The notes: generated by a model from the sequence alone, not told the origin. A stretch of 64,000 bases of DNA from Brevundimonas bacteroides DSM 4726 (GCF_000701445.1 NZ_KL370782.1:130983-194982); one strand, 5' to 3'. Numbered from the stretch's first letter, positions 44,999 to 57,392 are shown. Numbers and translations are program-made.

Positions 44999-47900
44999 AT
45001 GAACTTCAACAACATCTCCTCCTGGTCGATCCGGAACCCGATTCCGATCGTCCTGCTGTTCATCGTGCTGACGGTCGCCGGGATCATCAGCTACGGCCGC
45101 CTGCCGGTGAACAACTTCCCCAACGTTGATCTGCCCGTCGTCGCGGTCACGGTGGTGCAGTCCGGGGCCGCCCCCACCGAACTGGAGACCCAGGTCACCC
45201 GTCTGATCGAGGATTCGGTCGCGGGCCTCGGCGAGGTCGACGACATCAACTCGGTGGTGAACGATTCGGTCTCGACCACCTCGATCACCTTCAATCTGGG
45301 CGTCGATCTGGAGAAGGCGACCAACGATGTGCGCAACGCCGTCGCCGGCGTGCGCCAGGACCTGCCCGCCGACGTGCAGGAGCCGATCGTCCAGCGCATC
45401 GAGTTCACCCAGTTCCCGATCGTGACCTATGTGGTCCGCGCGCCGGGCATGAACCCGGAAGAGCTCAGCTGGTTCGTCGACAACACCATCGCCAAGCGCA
45501 TGCTGTCGATCCAGGGCGTCAGCCAGGTCAGCCGCGACGGCGGCGTCAACCGCGAGATCCGCGTCAAGCTGGACCCCGTGAAGCTGGCCGCCCAGGGCGT
45601 CAGCGCGGCGGATGTGTCCAACCAGCTGCGCGCCGCCAACATCAACCTGCCGGGCGGACGCGGCGAGATCGGCGGTAACGAGCAGGCCATCCGCACCCTC
45701 GGCTCCGCGCCGTCGGTCGAGGCTCTGGCCGAGACCCTGATCCCCGTGGCCGGCCGCACCGTGCGGCTGGGCGACCTGGGCGAAGTCACCGACGAGTGGT
45801 CCGAGCCGCGCGGCCGGGCCCGCTTCAACGGCGAGGAGGTCGTGGCCTTCTCGATCAGCCGCTCGCAGGGCTCGTCCGAACTGGACGTCTATGAGCGCAC
45901 CATGGAAGAGGTCGAAAAGCTCGACGAAGAGCTGCCGGGTGTCACCATCGAGGAGGTGACCAACACCACCCAGGACGTGATCAACAACTTCCACGCTTCG
46001 GTGGAGGCGCTGCTGCTGGGCGCGGGCCTGGCGGTCTTGGTGGTGCTGGTGTTCCTGAGGGACTGGCGCGCGACCTTCATCGCGGCGGTGGCCATGCCGC
46101 TGTCGCTGATCCCGACCTTCCTGGTCATGGACCTGACGGGCCAGTCGCTGAACGTCGTCACGCTGCTGGCGCTGTCGCTGACCATCGGCATCCTGGTCGA
46201 CGACGCCATCGTCGAGATCGAGAACATCGTCCGGCACATCCGCGACGGAAAGGCCCCCTATCCGGCCGCCATCGAGGCGGCGGACGAGATCGGCCTGGCG
46301 GTCATCGCCACCACCGCGACCCTGATCGCCGTGTTCGCGCCGACCGGCTTCATGCCGGGCGTGGTGGGCCAGTTCTTCAAGAGCTTCGCCATCGCCGCCT
46401 GCGTCAGCGTCTTCTTCTCGCTGGTGGTGGCGCGCACGCTCACGCCGCTGATGGGCGCCTATATGCTCAAGGCCAACCAGGGCAAGGAGCACGCCGATCC
46501 GGCCTGGATGCGCTGGTATCTGGTCGCTCTGCGCTGGGGCATGGGTCACTCGGCGTCTGAAGATTTGAAGCGCGACCGCGAGCGCAAGACGGGCGGCTTC
46601 TTTCGCCGTCACTTCGTCTGGCGCGGCCTGGATCACCGCATGTGGGTGATGGGGCTGGGCCTGCTGTTCTTCATCTTCTCGTTGTTCCTGGCCTCGCGCC
46701 TGCCGTTCGAGTTCATTCCGGTGGAGGACGTGTCGCGGTCCAACGTGACGGTCCAGCTGCCGCCCGGCGCGACGCTGGCCGAGACCGATGCGGCCGTTCA
46801 GCGGGTGACCGACGCGCTCACGGCCCGCGAGGAGGTCCGCTCGGTCTATGCCTCGATCGGCTCGGCCACGACCAGCTTCGGCCCAGGCGGCGGCGGATCG
46901 GCGGGCGAGGTGCGGCGCGCCTCCATCACGGTGAACCTCGTCAAGAAGAGCGAGCGCTCGATCCGCCAGCAGGCCTTCGAACAGGAGATGGGGCCGATCC
47001 TGCGCCAGATCCCCGGCGCGCGCGTCCAGTTCGGCCAGGACGGCGGGGGCGGCGGCCAGGTCTCCATCTCGCTGGTCGGTGACGACGGTGAGGTGCTGGA
47101 GGACGCGGCCGCGGCGGTCGAGCGCGAGATGCGTTCCATCCCCGGCCTGTCCAACGTCATCTCCTCGGCGGCGCTGGTGCGGCCCGAGATCCTGATCACG
47201 CCCAAGGCCGACATCGGCGCGCTGCAGGGCGTGTCGGCGTCCGACATTTCTTCGGTGGCGCGAGTGGCGACGCTGGGCGACGCCGACCAGCTGCTGCCCA
47301 AGTTCAACCTGGGCGACCGTCAGGTGCCGATCCGGGTCATGCTGACGGAGCAATCGCGAAGCGACCTCGGCCTGATCGAGAACCTGCAGGTGCCGACGGC
47401 CTCGGGCGCGACCGTGCCGCTGTCGTCGGTCGCCGACATCAGCTTCGGCGCAGGTCCGAACCAGCTCGACCGTCTGGACCGGCGGCGTGTAGCCACCCTG
47501 ACGGCGGAGCTGAACGGCATCACGCTGGGCCAGGCGTCGGAGCGGGTGAACCAGCTGCCGTCGATGCAGAACCTGCCGGACGGCGTCAGCCAGGCGGTGT
47601 CGGGCGAGCTGGAGAACCTTCAGGAGACCGCGTCGGGCTTCATCTTCGCCATCACGACGGGCATCCTGCTGATGTACATCGTGCTGGTCCTGCTGTTCAA
47701 AAGCTTCTTCCACCCGATCACCATCCTGGCGGCGCTTCCGGTGTCCTTCGGCGGGGCGTTCTTCCTGCTCTTGGTGACCGGCAAGGCGCTGTCGATGCCG
47801 GCGCTGATCGGCATCATCATGCTGACCGGGATCGCGGCCAAGAACTCCATCCTGCTGGTCGACTACGCGATCATCGCCATGCAGCGCGGCATGAACAAAT

Positions 47901-48187
47901 ATGACGCCATCATGGACGCCGCCCACAAGCGCGCCCGGCCGATCATCATGACGACGCTCGCCATGGGTCTGGGCATGCTGCCGATCGCGGCTGCGTTCGG
48001 CGAGGGCACCGAGTTCCGCTCGCCCATGGCCATCGCCGTGATCGGCGGGCTGATCACCTCGACCCTGCTGTCGCTGCTGTTCATCCCGGCGGCCTTCAGT
48101 CTCATCGACGGGGTCAAGACACGGCTGGAACGGGTGCTGGAGCGTCGCTTCGGCCACCAGCACGGGGAGGTAAAGCCGGCGGAGTAG
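44999..48187 (+). CDS. RND multidrug/solute efflux permease (HAE1-like)
   Basis: The 1062-residue product is an AcrB-type proton antiporter: 12 membrane helices and two large periplasmic loops. The N-terminus SIRNPIPIVLLFIVLTVAG is typical, and the TM4 acidic pair of the proton relay is in LTIGILVDDAIVEIEN. The second half repeats the plan (LMYIVLVLLFKSFFHPITIL; AKNSILLVDYAI). The periplasmic loop contains the glycine-rich FGQDGGGGGQVSISL. The substrate is unknown. It is followed by a methyltransferase gene on the same strand. Confidence 0.94.
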   Translation: MNFNNISSWSIRNPIPIVLLFIVLTVAGIISYGRLPVNNFPNVDLPVVAVTVVQSGAAPTELETQVTRLIEDSVAGLGEVDDINSVVNDSVSTTSITFNLGVDLEKATNDVRNAVAGVRQDLPADVQEPIVQRIEFTQFPIVTYVVRAPGMNPEELSWFVDNTIAKRMLSIQGVSQVSRDGGVNREIRVKLDPVKLAAQGVSAADVSNQLRAANINLPGGRGEIGGNEQAIRTLGSAPSVEALAETLIPVAGRTVRLGDLGEVTDEWSEPRGRARFNGEEVVAFSISRSQGSSELDVYERTMEEVEKLDEELPGVTIEEVTNTTQDVINNFHASVEALLLGAGLAVLVVLVFLRDWRATFIAAVAMPLSLIPTFLVMDLTGQSLNVVTLLALSLTIGILVDDAIVEIENIVRHIRDGKAPYPAAIEAADEIGLAVIATTATLIAVFAPTGFMPGVVGQFFKSFAIAACVSVFFSLVVARTLTPLMGAYMLKANQGKEHADPAWMRWYLVALRWGMGHSASEDLKRDRERKTGGFFRRHFVWRGLDHRMWVMGLGLLFFIFSLFLASRLPFEFIPVEDVSRSNVTVQLPPGATLAETDAAVQRVTDALTAREEVRSVYASIGSATTSFGPGGGGSAGEVRRASITVNLVKKSERSIRQQAFEQEMGPILRQIPGARVQFGQDGGGGGQVSISLVGDDGEVLEDAAAAVEREMRSIPGLSNVISSAALVRPEILITPKADIGALQGVSASDISSVARVATLGDADQLLPKFNLGDRQVPIRVMLTEQSRSDLGLIENLQVPTASGATVPLSSVADISFGAGPNQLDRLDRRRVATLTAELNGITLGQASERVNQLPSMQNLPDGVSQAVSGELENLQETASGFIFAITTGILLMYIVLVLLFKSFFHPITILAALPVSFGGAFFLLLVTGKALSMPALIGIIMLTGIAAKNSILLVDYAIIAMQRGMNKYDAIMDAAHKRARPIIMTTLAMGLGMLPIAAAFGEGTEFRSPMAIAVIGGLITSTLLSLLFIPAAFSLIDGVKTRLERVLERRFGHQHGEVKPAE

Positions 48188-48262
48188 TGCAAGAGCGACT
48201 GTCTCGCCATTTTCATGTGACACTGTTATCGCGGAGCTGTTGACCGACTTTTGGAGGGCGCG

Positions 48263-48922
48263 GTGCACAGGCCTGTCTACGTCCAGTTCGGTGCCGGCTG
48301 GAGCGCGCCTGAGGGTTGGCTGAGCTTCGATTCCTCACCCACCGTGTGGCTCGAAAGGCTTCCGCTGGTAGGGCGGTTCATTCGGGTGAACAGTCGACGG
48401 TTTCCCGCCGACGTTCGGTTCGGCGACATCCTCCGGGGCCTACCTGTGCCCGATGGGACGGTGAGGGCCGTCTACGCCAGCCATGTCCTGGAGCACCTGA
48501 GTCGGGACGATGTCGAGATCGCCCTTCGCAACACCTTCAAGCTTCTGGAGCCCGGCGGGGTCTTCCGCCTGATTGTTCCGGACCTGAACGCACGCGCGAT
48601 CCGCTATCTGGAAGCGTCGCGAGCGGGGCGGGCCGATGCCGCCGACGCCTTCATGACCGAAACCATGCTGGGTCGGCGCAGTCGGCCGCGCGGTCCGGCA
48701 GGCTTCATCCGCGCCGCGCTGGGCAACAGCGATCACCTGTGGATGTACGACGAGGCCGCGATGTCCGAGCTGCTGCGGAACGCGGGGTTCACGGACATCC
48801 GCAGATGTGATCTGGGCGATGCCGAGGAATCGGCGTTCCAGCGGATCGAACTGGCCGATCGCTTCAGGGACGAACGGATCGGCTGTCGTGAGGTCGCCAT
48901 GGAGGCGCGAAAGCCGGTCTGA
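48263..48922 (+). CDS. SAM-dependent methyltransferase (COG4627-like)
   Basis: The 219-residue product begins VYVQFGAGWSAPEGWLSFDSSP, which is a methyltransferase motif I of the type found in proteins modifying polysaccharide or lipid precursors, and continues VYASHVLEHLSRDDVEIAL, LLEPGGVFRLIVPDLNARAI. The start is GTG at 48263, five bases after GGAGGG; a TTG at 48251 is in frame. The acceptor is unknown. It lies 75 bases after the RND permease and may be a separate transcript. Confidence 0.82.
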   Translation: MHRPVYVQFGAGWSAPEGWLSFDSSPTVWLERLPLVGRFIRVNSRRFPADVRFGDILRGLPVPDGTVRAVYASHVLEHLSRDDVEIALRNTFKLLEPGGVFRLIVPDLNARAIRYLEASRAGRADAADAFMTETMLGRRSRPRGPAGFIRAALGNSDHLWMYDEAAMSELLRNAGFTDIRRCDLGDAEESAFQRIELADRFRDERIGCREVAMEARKPV

Positions 48923-49065
48923 CCCTCGCGAAAGCGGTTTTTGCGGCTTTTGGCCCCCTTTCGGTCATGACCCATAAGGAAACAGGGCCTATATGAGCCT
49001 CGCCGGCCTCACGCGGATGTGACCGCGATTGAACCCCGAGGCCGATGTCGGGACGACGAGATACG

Positions 49066-52000
49066 ATGGCGGACGATGCCGGTCGGCTGAACCAGGTCTT
49101 TGCCGAGACCAGCTTTCTCTATGGCTCCAACGCCGCCTATATCGAGGAGATGCACGAGCGCTGGGCGGCGGACCCCGCCAGCGTGCCCGCCGAATGGCGC
49201 GGTTTCTTCGACCAGCTGAGAGACTCGGCCGAGGCGGTGAAGGCCTCTTCCGCCGCCGCCGGCTGGGGTCGTTCCTCGACGACCGAGCCGAGTGAAACCA
49301 CCGCCGTGTTCGACGGCCGCTGGCCCGCTCCGAAGGCGGATCCCAAGGCCAAGGCGCCGAGCGCGGCTCCGGCTCAATCGTCCCCCGCGTCCGCCGGCGT
49401 GTCGGCGGAGGAAGTCCGCGCCGCGGCGCACGATTCGATCCGCGCCCTGATGCTGATCCGCAGCTACCGCGTGCGCGGCCACCTGGCGGCGACGCTGGAT
49501 CCGCTCGGCATCGAGCAGCCGGGCTCCAACCCGGAGCTGACGCCGGAGTTCTACGGCTTCACCGAGGCCGACTTGGACCGGCCGATCTATTTGGACGGGG
49601 TGCTGGGTCTGCAGACGGGCACGCTGCGCGAGGTGCTGGCGATCCTCAAGCGCACCTACTGCGGCAACATCGGCATCCAGTTCATGCACATTGCCGAGCC
49701 GGAGGAGAAATCCTGGCTCCAGCAGCGGTTCGAGGGTCCGGACGCCTTCGAGAGGAACGGCTTCACCAAGGAAGGCAAGATCGCCATCCTGAACAAGCTG
49801 ATCGAGGCCGAGGGCTTCGAGCGCTTCCTGCACAAGCGCTTCCCCGGCACCAAGCGGTTCGGCCTGGACGGCGCCGAGGCCATGGTCCCGGCCATGGAGC
49901 AGATCATCAAGCGCGGCGGGGCGCTGGGCGTCGACGAGATGGTGTTCGGCATGGCCCACCGCGGCCGCCTGAACATGCTCGCCGCCGTCATGGGCAAGCC
50001 CTACAAGGCCATCTTCCACGAGTTCCAGGGCGGCTCGACCGTGCCGTCGGACATCGAGGGCTCGGGCGACGTCAAATATCACATGGGCGCCAGCTCAGAC
50101 CGGGCGTTCGACGGCAACAAGGTCCACCTTTCGCTGACCGCCAACCCGTCGCACCTGGAAATCGTCAATCCGGTCGTGCTGGGCAAGGCGCGCGCCAAGC
50201 AGGCCTTCGACATCCGCGAGGCCAACGCCGGCCTGCCGGAAAGCCAGTGGGCGCTGGACCGCTCCAAGGTCATGCCGGTCCTGATTCACGGCGACGCCGC
50301 CTTCGCCGGCCAGGGCGTGGTGGCCGAGTGCTTCGCCCTGATGGGGCTGAAGGGCTACCGCACCGGCGGCACCATGCACTTCGTGGTGAACAACCAGATC
50401 GGCTTCACCACCTCGCCGCGGAACAGCCGTTCGACCCCCTATCCGTCGGACGTGGCCCTGATGGTCCAGGCACCGATCTTCCACGTGAACGGCGACGACC
50501 CCGAAGCGGTCGTCTTCGCCGCCAAGGTGGCCACCGAGTTCCGCCAGAAGTTCAAGAAGGACGTGGTGGTGGACATGTTCTGCTACCGTCGCTTCGGCCA
50601 CAACGAAGGCGATGACCCGACCTTCACCCAGCCGATCATGTATTCGAAGATCCGCTCGCTGCCGTCGACGCGGGAGATCTACGCCAAGCGCCTGGTCGAA
50701 GAGGGCGTCCTGACGCAAGCCGACGTCGACGCCGAGGTCGCCCGCTTCGAGGCCTTCCTCGACGCCGAGTTTGAGGCCGGCAAGAGCTTCAGGGCCGAGA
50801 AGGCCGACTGGCTGGACGGCCAGTGGAAGGGCGTGGGCCTGCCCGACGGCGACGAGCGCCGGGGCGACACAGCCGTGCCCGAGGCCAAGCTGCGCGACCT
50901 GGGCCACCGCCTGACGACCATCCCCAACAGCGTCGACATCCACAAGACGCTGAAGCGGGTCATCGAAGGCCGCCGCGAGATGATCGACAGCGGTGCGAAC
51001 ATCGACTGGGCCACGGCCGAGAGCCTGGCCTTTGCCTCCCTGCTGACCGAGGGCTTCCCGGTCCGGCTGTCGGGCCAGGATTCGGTGCGCGGCACCTTCT
51101 CCCAGCGCCACTCGGGCATCGTCGACCAGACGACCGAGGAGCGCTACGTCCCGCTGAACAACCTCGGCGCCGACCAGCAGCAGTTCGAGGTGATCGACTC
51201 AGCCCTGTCGGAAGAGGCGGTTCTGGGCTTCGAATACGGCTACGCCCTGTCGGACCCGAACACGCTCGTCATGTGGGAAGCCCAGTTCGGCGACTTCGTG
51301 AACGGCGCCCAGGTCGTCATCGACCAGTTCATCTCATCCGGCGAACGCAAGTGGCTGCGGATGTGCGGCCTCGTGATGCTGCTGCCGCACGGCTACGAGG
51401 GTCAGGGGCCCGAGCACTCCTCCGCGCGGCTTGAGCGATTCCTGCAGCAGTGCGCCGAAGACAATATGCAGGTCGCCAACTGCACCACCCCGGCCAACTA
51501 CTTCCACATCCTGCGTCGCCAGATGCACCGGCCGTTCCGCAAGCCCCTGGTGCTGATGACGCCGAAGTCGCTGCTGCGGCACAAGAAGGCGGTCTCGACC
51601 CTGAAGGACATGGCGGAGGGTTCGTCCTTCCACCGCGTGTTGCATGACGACGCCCAGACGCGGCCGGAGGTCTCAGGCATTTCGATCAAGGCGGACAAGG
51701 ACATCCGCCGCGTCATCCTGTGCTCGGGCAAGGTCTATTACGACCTGCTGGACGCGCGCGAGAAGAAGGCGATCGACGACGTCTACATCCTGCGGCTGGA
51801 GCAGTTCTATCCCTGGCCGATGAAGTCGCTGCTGACCGAGCTGGCCCGCTTCCCCAACGCCGAGCTGGTCTGGTGCCAGGAAGAGCCCAAGAACATGGGC
51901 GGCTGGACCTTCGTCGATCCGTGGCTGGAGCTGACGCTCGAGAAGCTGGACGTGAAGTCCAAGCGCGCCCGCTATGTCGGCAGGCCCGCCTCCGCGTCCA

Positions 52001-52068
52001 CCGCCGCCGGATTGATGAGCCGCCACCTCAAGGAGCTGGAAGCCTTCACGACCGAGGCTTTCGCCTGA
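49066..52068 (+). CDS. sucA: 2-oxoglutarate dehydrogenase E1 component
   Basis: SucA is the thiamine-diphosphate enzyme that decarboxylates 2-oxoglutarate in the TCA cycle. The product is 1000 residues. The N-terminal part FAETSFLYGSNAAYIEEM, the active-site FGMAHRGRLNMLA, the TPP-binding GDAAFAGQGVVAE and VVNNQIGFTTSPR, and the transketolase-like C-terminal (YGYALSDPNTLVMWEAQFGDF) are visible. ATG 49066 (MADDAGRL) is used; an in-frame ATG at 49045 adds seven residues and has a nearby GAGG. sucB follows after 77 bases on the same strand. Confidence 0.96.
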   Translation: MADDAGRLNQVFAETSFLYGSNAAYIEEMHERWAADPASVPAEWRGFFDQLRDSAEAVKASSAAAGWGRSSTTEPSETTAVFDGRWPAPKADPKAKAPSAAPAQSSPASAGVSAEEVRAAAHDSIRALMLIRSYRVRGHLAATLDPLGIEQPGSNPELTPEFYGFTEADLDRPIYLDGVLGLQTGTLREVLAILKRTYCGNIGIQFMHIAEPEEKSWLQQRFEGPDAFERNGFTKEGKIAILNKLIEAEGFERFLHKRFPGTKRFGLDGAEAMVPAMEQIIKRGGALGVDEMVFGMAHRGRLNMLAAVMGKPYKAIFHEFQGGSTVPSDIEGSGDVKYHMGASSDRAFDGNKVHLSLTANPSHLEIVNPVVLGKARAKQAFDIREANAGLPESQWALDRSKVMPVLIHGDAAFAGQGVVAECFALMGLKGYRTGGTMHFVVNNQIGFTTSPRNSRSTPYPSDVALMVQAPIFHVNGDDPEAVVFAAKVATEFRQKFKKDVVVDMFCYRRFGHNEGDDPTFTQPIMYSKIRSLPSTREIYAKRLVEEGVLTQADVDAEVARFEAFLDAEFEAGKSFRAEKADWLDGQWKGVGLPDGDERRGDTAVPEAKLRDLGHRLTTIPNSVDIHKTLKRVIEGRREMIDSGANIDWATAESLAFASLLTEGFPVRLSGQDSVRGTFSQRHSGIVDQTTEERYVPLNNLGADQQQFEVIDSALSEEAVLGFEYGYALSDPNTLVMWEAQFGDFVNGAQVVIDQFISSGERKWLRMCGLVMLLPHGYEGQGPEHSSARLERFLQQCAEDNMQVANCTTPANYFHILRRQMHRPFRKPLVLMTPKSLLRHKKAVSTLKDMAEGSSFHRVLHDDAQTRPEVSGISIKADKDIRRVILCSGKVYYDLLDAREKKAIDDVYILRLEQFYPWPMKSLLTELARFPNAELVWCQEEPKNMGGWTFVDPWLELTLEKLDVKSKRARYVGRPASASTAAGLMSRHLKELEAFTTEAFA

Positions 52069-52145
52069 CTGTCGGGCGGGATGTCTCCCGCCCGACGCCA
52101 AACCTGACTATATGACCGCCTGACCTGAACGACCGGAACTCCCCC

Positions 52146-53366
52146 ATGGCCGACATCCTGACCCCCACGCTCGGAGAATCCGTCTCTGAGGCGACCATCG
52201 CCAAGTGGTCCAAGAAGGTCGGTGATCCCGTCAAGAAGGACGAGATCCTGGTCGAACTGGAGACCGACAAGGTCTCGCTGGAAGTCGTGTCCCCCGCCGA
52301 CGGCTCGCTGGCCGAGATCAAGTTCGGCGAAGGCGACACCGTGACGCCCGGCGCCGTGCTGGGCTCCGTGACCGAAGGCGCGATCGCCGCCGAGGCCAAG
52401 CCCGAGCCCATCCCGGCCGCTGCCGCGCCGTCTGCCAACACCGGCTCGGCCGCCTTCAAAGCACCGGCGGGCGACGCCGTCCTGTCGCCGGCGGTCCAGC
52501 GCGTGGTGACCGAGAACAACCTCGACCCCGCCGCCATCACGCCCACGGGTCCGAAAGGCAACATCACCAAGGGCGACGCGCTGGCCGCCATCGGCGCGGC
52601 CGCTCCCGCTCCGGCGGCCGCCCCGGCCCCGGTGGCCGCCGCCGCCTCGGCCCCGCGCGCGGACCATCCGCGCGAGGAGCGGGTGAAGATGACGCGCCTG
52701 CGCCAGACCATCGCGCGCCGCCTCAAGGAATCCCAGAACACCGCCGCCCAGCTGACCACCTTCAACGAGGTGGACATGACGGCGATCATGGCGCTGCGGA
52801 ACCAGTACAAGGACGCCTTCGAGAAGGCCCACGGCGTGAAGCTGGGCTTCATGTCCTTCTTCACCAAGGCGGTGGTCCACGCCCTGAAGGAGATCCCCGC
52901 CGTCAACGCCGAGATCGACGGCACGGACATCATCTACAAGAACCACTACGACATCGGGGTGGCGGTCGGCACCGACAAGGGCCTGGTCGTGCCGGTTCTG
53001 CGCGACGCCGACCAGCTGACCCTGGCGGGCATCGAGAAGGGCATCGGCGAGCTGGGCAAGGCGGCGCGCGACGGCACGCTGAGCCTCGACCAGCTCCAGG
53101 GCGGCACCTTCACCATCACCAACGGCGGCACCTACGGCTCGCTGATGTCCACGCCGATCCTGAACGCGCCCCAGTCAGGCATCCTGGGCATGCACAACAT
53201 CGTCCAGCGGCCGATGGCGGTGAACGGCCAGGTCGAGATCCGGCCGATGATGTACGTGGCGCTGAGCTACGACCACCGCCTGGTCGACGGGAAGGAAGCC
53301 GTGACCTTCCTGGTGCGGGTCAAGCAGCTGCTGGAAGACCCGGCGCGGGCGCTGCTGGATCTGTAA
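52146..53366 (+). CDS. sucB: 2-oxoglutarate dehydrogenase E2 (dihydrolipoyl succinyltransferase)
   Basis: The 406-residue product carries one lipoyl domain ([15 protein letters not shown], with the lipoylated lysine), an Ala/Pro linker, an E3/E1-binding region ([19 protein letters not shown]) and the catalytic domain ending in [17 protein letters not shown] with the H-x3-D site. It transfers the succinyl group to CoA. It is downstream of sucA; lpd is not in the window, so E3 comes from elsewhere. ATG start. Confidence 0.97.
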   Translation: MADILTPTLGESVSEATIAKWSKKVGDPVKKDEILVELETDKVSLEVVSPADGSLAEIKFGEGDTVTPGAVLGSVTEGAIAAEAKPEPIPAAAAPSANTGSAAFKAPAGDAVLSPAVQRVVTENNLDPAAITPTGPKGNITKGDALAAIGAAAPAPAAAPAPVAAAASAPRADHPREERVKMTRLRQTIARRLKESQNTAAQLTTFNEVDMTAIMALRNQYKDAFEKAHGVKLGFMSFFTKAVVHALKEIPAVNAEIDGTDIIYKNHYDIGVAVGTDKGLVVPVLRDADQLTLAGIEKGIGELGKAARDGTLSLDQLQGGTFTITNGGTYGSLMSTPILNAPQSGILGMHNIVQRPMAVNGQVEIRPMMYVALSYDHRLVDGKEAVTFLVRVKQLLEDPARALLDL

Positions 53367-53369
53367 GGC

Positions 53370-53792
53370 GTGTCAGGGGGCGGGCCGTCCGATCAACTCG
53401 AGGTCGCTCGCTTCGCTACGCTGCCGGAAGGCGAATTGGCGGTTTCGTTCCTCCGCCAGCACAGCATCGACGCGCGGTTGCCGGACCGCGATACGGCGAC
53501 TGTAAACCCTGACCTTCTGTTCGCCTTGGGCGGCGTTCGCGTCTCCGCGCCCGACTTCCAGATTGGAGACGCTCGCCGCCTGATCGCCCGCATGAGGGCG
53601 GGAGAGTTCTCCGGCGGCGACCTCGAGACGGACGAATGGATGCAGGACGCCACACCCGGAAAGGTCGGCGAACTGGACGAAGCCGAGATCAGCGGCGTCA
53701 TGGGCTTGGCCAAGCGGGCGGGGGTGGTCGTCATCCTCCTTTTCGTAATCGTCTTCCCCTTGGCGAGCTGCGTTCTGTCTGTGCTCGGCTAG
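53370..53792 (+). CDS. Small protein with a DUF2007-like domain and C-terminal membrane helix
   Basis: The 140-residue product begins with LEVARFATLPEGELAVSFLRQHSIDARLPD, which resembles the ferredoxin-like DUF2007 domain (VARFATLPEAELARSLLEAEGIP-type), followed by RLIARMRAGEFSGGD and a C-terminal hydrophobic helix (GVVVILLFVIVFPLASCVLSV). The gene starts with GTG 3 bases after the sucB stop, so it is probably the third gene of the operon. Function is unknown; a signal-sensing role has been proposed for the domain elsewhere. Confidence 0.75.
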   Translation: MSGGGPSDQLEVARFATLPEGELAVSFLRQHSIDARLPDRDTATVNPDLLFALGGVRVSAPDFQIGDARRLIARMRAGEFSGGDLETDEWMQDATPGKVGELDEAEISGVMGLAKRAGVVVILLFVIVFPLASCVLSVLG

Positions 53793-53859
53793 GTTCGGAC
53801 GGGACGCGCACCCGGCCGCATTGGCGCTCTGCCTGAGGCCATGCTAACCGCGCCGCACA

Positions 53860-55668
<1,809 letters not shown>

Positions 55669-55722
55669 AGGCCGTCGCCCGATAGTCCCTGTCGATTAGG
55701 TCCGTTCGGGCCGACGGTTGGA

Positions 55723-57390
55723 CTAGGCTCTCTGGGGCGCGCTGATGCCGGTCTCGTCCCGCGTCACCGCGAACGTCGCCACCGTGCGCGTCTCGAACGG
55801 CTTGGCCAGGATAGTGGAGACCGACTGCAGCTTCGCCTCCGCCCGCTCGGGCGTCAGGGTCAGCAGCAGATAGCCCTTGGCCGACTGGTCGCAGAACACG
55901 ACCTCGTCGTTGTTGGCGCTGAGCAGGGGGCCGAGCGGCAGGGGCGCGACGGCGTCGCCGACCGAGGGGCTGGAGATGGCGCTGGTGCCGAACTCCACCG
56001 CGCGGCGAGCTCCGGCGGAGTCCTTCAGCTCATTGACCCAATAGGCATGGCTGTCGCCCGCGAGCACGATCGGTTGGACCTCGGCCTCGGCGAAGGCGGC
56101 ATACAGACGCTCGCGACCCGCCGGATAACCGTCCCAGCTGTCCAGGCTGAAGGGCACGCCCAGCCTGTAGAGCTGTATGACCTGGCGGATGCCGGGCTGG
56201 ACCGCCTCGGGCAGCCCCGAGATCAGGCCCTCGATCTGGGCGTCGGAGGCGATGCGGGTGATGTCGGGGCCGTTGACGCGGGCCATGACGATCTGGTTGC
56301 CCAGCACCTGCCACGGCTTGCCCGCCGACTTCGAGGCGGTCAGCACCCCCTTCAGCCAGTCGCGCTGGGGCTCGCCCAGCAGGTCGCGCTCGGGCGCGGC
56401 CAGGGTGCGGCGGAAGGCCTCGACGTCGGGACGGCCGTCCACGACCGGCATGTCGATCTCATAGTCCAAGGGCTTGGCGCGGTTCAGCAGCCGGGTCTCG
56501 ACCATCGCCAGGGTCGCCAGGTCGCCGAACTCGAAGCTGCGGTTGACGTGCTCAAGCGAGAGGCCGCCCGCCGGCTCGCGGATCGGCATCCACTCATAAT
56601 AGGCGCGAAGGGCGGTGGCCTTCTTGGCGGCGAAGTCGCCCTCGGTCTCGGGCTGGTGGTTCTCGGCGCCCTGCATCCAGGCGTCGTTGGAGACCTCATG
56701 GTCGTCCCACACGCAGATGAAGGCGGCGCGCGCATGGGCGGCCTGGAGGTCGGGGTCGGACTTGTACTGGGCGTGACGCAGCCGGTAGTCCTCAAGCGTC
56801 AGGATTTCGCGTGGCGGCTGGTGCAGGCGGCTCAGCTGGACGCCGGTCGCGCCGCCGTAGTCGTTCTCGCGCGCGCCATACTCATAGATGTAGTCGCCGA
56901 GGTGGATGACGGCATCCAAGCGCGGCTCGGCCGCCATGGCCTCCCAGGCGTTGAACAGACCGCCGGGATAGAGCTGGCAGGAAGCGACGCCGAGCACGAC
57001 GTCGGCGGTCGCGCCCGATGGCAGGGTACGGACCCGGCCGGTCGGGGAAACGACGTCGCCGACCCGGAAGTCATACCGGTATTCGACACCGGCCCGCAGG
57101 CCGCCCGCGATGACCTTGACCGTGAAGTCCCGCTCCGGAGAGGCCTCGGCCGTCCCTGATGCAACGACGCGCTCGCCGTCCATGACCCGCCAGGCGACGG
57201 GGATGGCGCCTGAGACGTCCGTGCCCGGAGTCACGCGGGTCCAGAGGACCACACTGTCGGAATGAGGATCGCCCGACGCGACGCCGTGCAGGAAGGCGAC
57301 CGCCACAGCCTGTTTCGGCGCAGCGACTGCCGGGGCGGCGAGGGCCCCGGCTCCGAGACCGGTGAGAAGGCCGCGACGGTCTATGCGCAT
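55723..57390 (-). CDS. phoD: PhoD-like alkaline phosphatase/phosphodiesterase
   Basis: The 555-residue product opens with a Tat-type signal (MRIDRRGLLTGLGAGALAAP, twin arginine), so it is exported folded. The catalytic metallophosphatase part has FLHGVASGDPHSDSVVLWTRVTP, FICVWDDHEVSND and PIVLAGDSHAYWVNEL, the metal ligands of the PhoD family. It hydrolyses phosphate mono- or diesters in the periplasm. It is directly downstream of a TonB-dependent receptor (2-base gap), which may import its substrates or products. Confidence 0.93.
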   Translation of the reverse strand: MRIDRRGLLTGLGAGALAAPAVAAPKQAVAVAFLHGVASGDPHSDSVVLWTRVTPGTDVSGAIPVAWRVMDGERVVASGTAEASPERDFTVKVIAGGLRAGVEYRYDFRVGDVVSPTGRVRTLPSGATADVVLGVASCQLYPGGLFNAWEAMAAEPRLDAVIHLGDYIYEYGARENDYGGATGVQLSRLHQPPREILTLEDYRLRHAQYKSDPDLQAAHARAAFICVWDDHEVSNDAWMQGAENHQPETEGDFAAKKATALRAYYEWMPIREPAGGLSLEHVNRSFEFGDLATLAMVETRLLNRAKPLDYEIDMPVVDGRPDVEAFRRTLAAPERDLLGEPQRDWLKGVLTASKSAGKPWQVLGNQIVMARVNGPDITRIASDAQIEGLISGLPEAVQPGIRQVIQLYRLGVPFSLDSWDGYPAGRERLYAAFAEAEVQPIVLAGDSHAYWVNELKDSAGARRAVEFGTSAISSPSVGDAVAPLPLGPLLSANNDEVVFCDQSAKGYLLLTLTPERAEAKLQSVSTILAKPFETRTVATFAVTRDETGISAPQRA

Positions 57391-57392
57391 GG

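Noticed and set aside
43499..48268. A minus-strand open frame of nearly 1600 codons opposite the RND genes
   Set aside because: High GC keeps antisense frames open. The plus-strand RND adaptor and permease have clear family motifs, while the antisense protein is Asp/Arg/Gly/Gln-rich with no recognisable domain.
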